DNA of 64,000 bases from Shewanella sairae (GTDB lineage Bacteria; Pseudomonadota; Gammaproteobacteria; Enterobacterales; Shewanellaceae). The stretch covers positions 51,215 to 115,214 of the forward strand of contig NZ_JAKILT010000012.1 in the NCBI RefSeq assembly GCF_023283535.1. The letters run 5' to 3'. Below, piece by piece: positions 63,912 through 64,000 of this stretch (position 1 is its first letter; each line of letters starts with the position of its first letter). The notes below the pieces were generated by a model. The model ran no database searches. It was not told where the DNA came from and worked only from the letters and a program-made list of their open reading frames with translations. A program made the position numbers and the translations under genes.

Positions 63912-64000
63912 GTGTACGCCCAGCATGGGCATGAACTAATGAGGTGAAAGTCCTCTGTAGGAAGGTCACCGTTCAATAACATGCTGTTATTAAACGTTAA
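63912..64000 (+). mobile_element. Probable 5' end of a group II intron (cut by window end)
   Basis: From GTGTACGCCC the sequence runs CAGCATGGGCATGAACTAA, then GAGGTGAAAGTCCTC and GGAAGGTCACC. GCCCAGCATGGGC forms a small hairpin, and GAGGTGAAAGTCCTC is the helix and loop typical of the start of domain I in bacterial group II introns. The intron's reverse transcriptase would lie beyond the window. The exact first base is uncertain by a few positions. Confidence 0.65.

Noticed and set aside
1..64000. CRISPR arrays, rRNA and tRNA genes
   Set aside because: No regularly spaced repeats with unique spacers and no tRNA or rRNA signature were seen on reading through the window.

Overview
The window looks like a chromosomal segment of a marine gammaproteobacterium of the Shewanella type. 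The evidence is a periplasmic small tetraheme cytochrome c (cctA-like) beside htpX, the sucABCD operon, a stand-alone second EF-G, a bioA/bioBFCD cluster, a hinT-ycfL neighbourhood, and moderate AT-rich composition throughout. No rRNA, tRNA or CRISPR array was recognised.

Layout. 1-3980: end of sucA, then sucB, sucC, sucD and a strong terminator. 4.2-14 kb: mixed housekeeping genes (AEC permease, membrane-anchored glutamate-synthase-like protein, GNAT, fur, sirtuin deacylase, P-loop kinase, secreted metallo-beta-lactamase-fold protein, fusA paralogue). 14.5-21.2 kb: secreted HExxH protein, then biotin synthesis with bioA divergent from bioBFCD. 21.5-23.1 kb: htpX and the tetraheme cytochrome. 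23.5-36.3 kb: nitrate assimilation in one direction (nitrate reductase, uroporphyrinogen-III methyltransferase for siroheme, a TrpD2-like protein, an ANTAR antiterminator, nirB, nirD, nitrate transporter, and a phosphatase-kinase fusion). Sigma-54-type promoters precede nasA and nirB, and terminator-like hairpins lie in both upstream regions. 36.4-40.9 kb: a curli locus (lipoprotein gene broken by an in-frame TAA, one curlin-like subunit, csgD, csgE, csgF, csgG). 41-43.3 kb: small unknown genes and a MITE-like element. 43.5-50 kb: hinT, two thioesterases and ycfL, then a thiamine uptake set (TPP riboswitch, TonB receptor, YkoF-like protein, PnuT-like transporter, thiamine-kinase-like protein). 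50-55.3 kb: small accessory enzymes. 55.4-61.3 kb: a perfect 18-bp inverted repeat, a 34-codon basic ORF, and a tightly coupled operon of one ABC ATPase, three periplasmic adaptors and one MacB-type permease. 61.4-64 kb: an AT-rich lnt-like gene, a decayed RAYT transposase, a RidA-family gene, and what looks like the 5' end of a group II intron running off the window.

How the genes work together. The nitrate block is a complete route from uptake through nitrate and nitrite reduction to ammonium, including siroheme supply and its own RNA-level regulator. The thiamine block couples outer-membrane uptake, inner-membrane uptake and phosphorylation under one riboswitch. The biotin block contains all the late-pathway enzymes plus BioC.

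Most worth following up: the three-adaptor exporter with its upstream palindrome and small basic ORF; the repeat family with 16-bp terminal inverted repeats (three copies); the sigma-54/ANTAR control of the nitrate block; and the curli-associated gene with a single nonsense codon.
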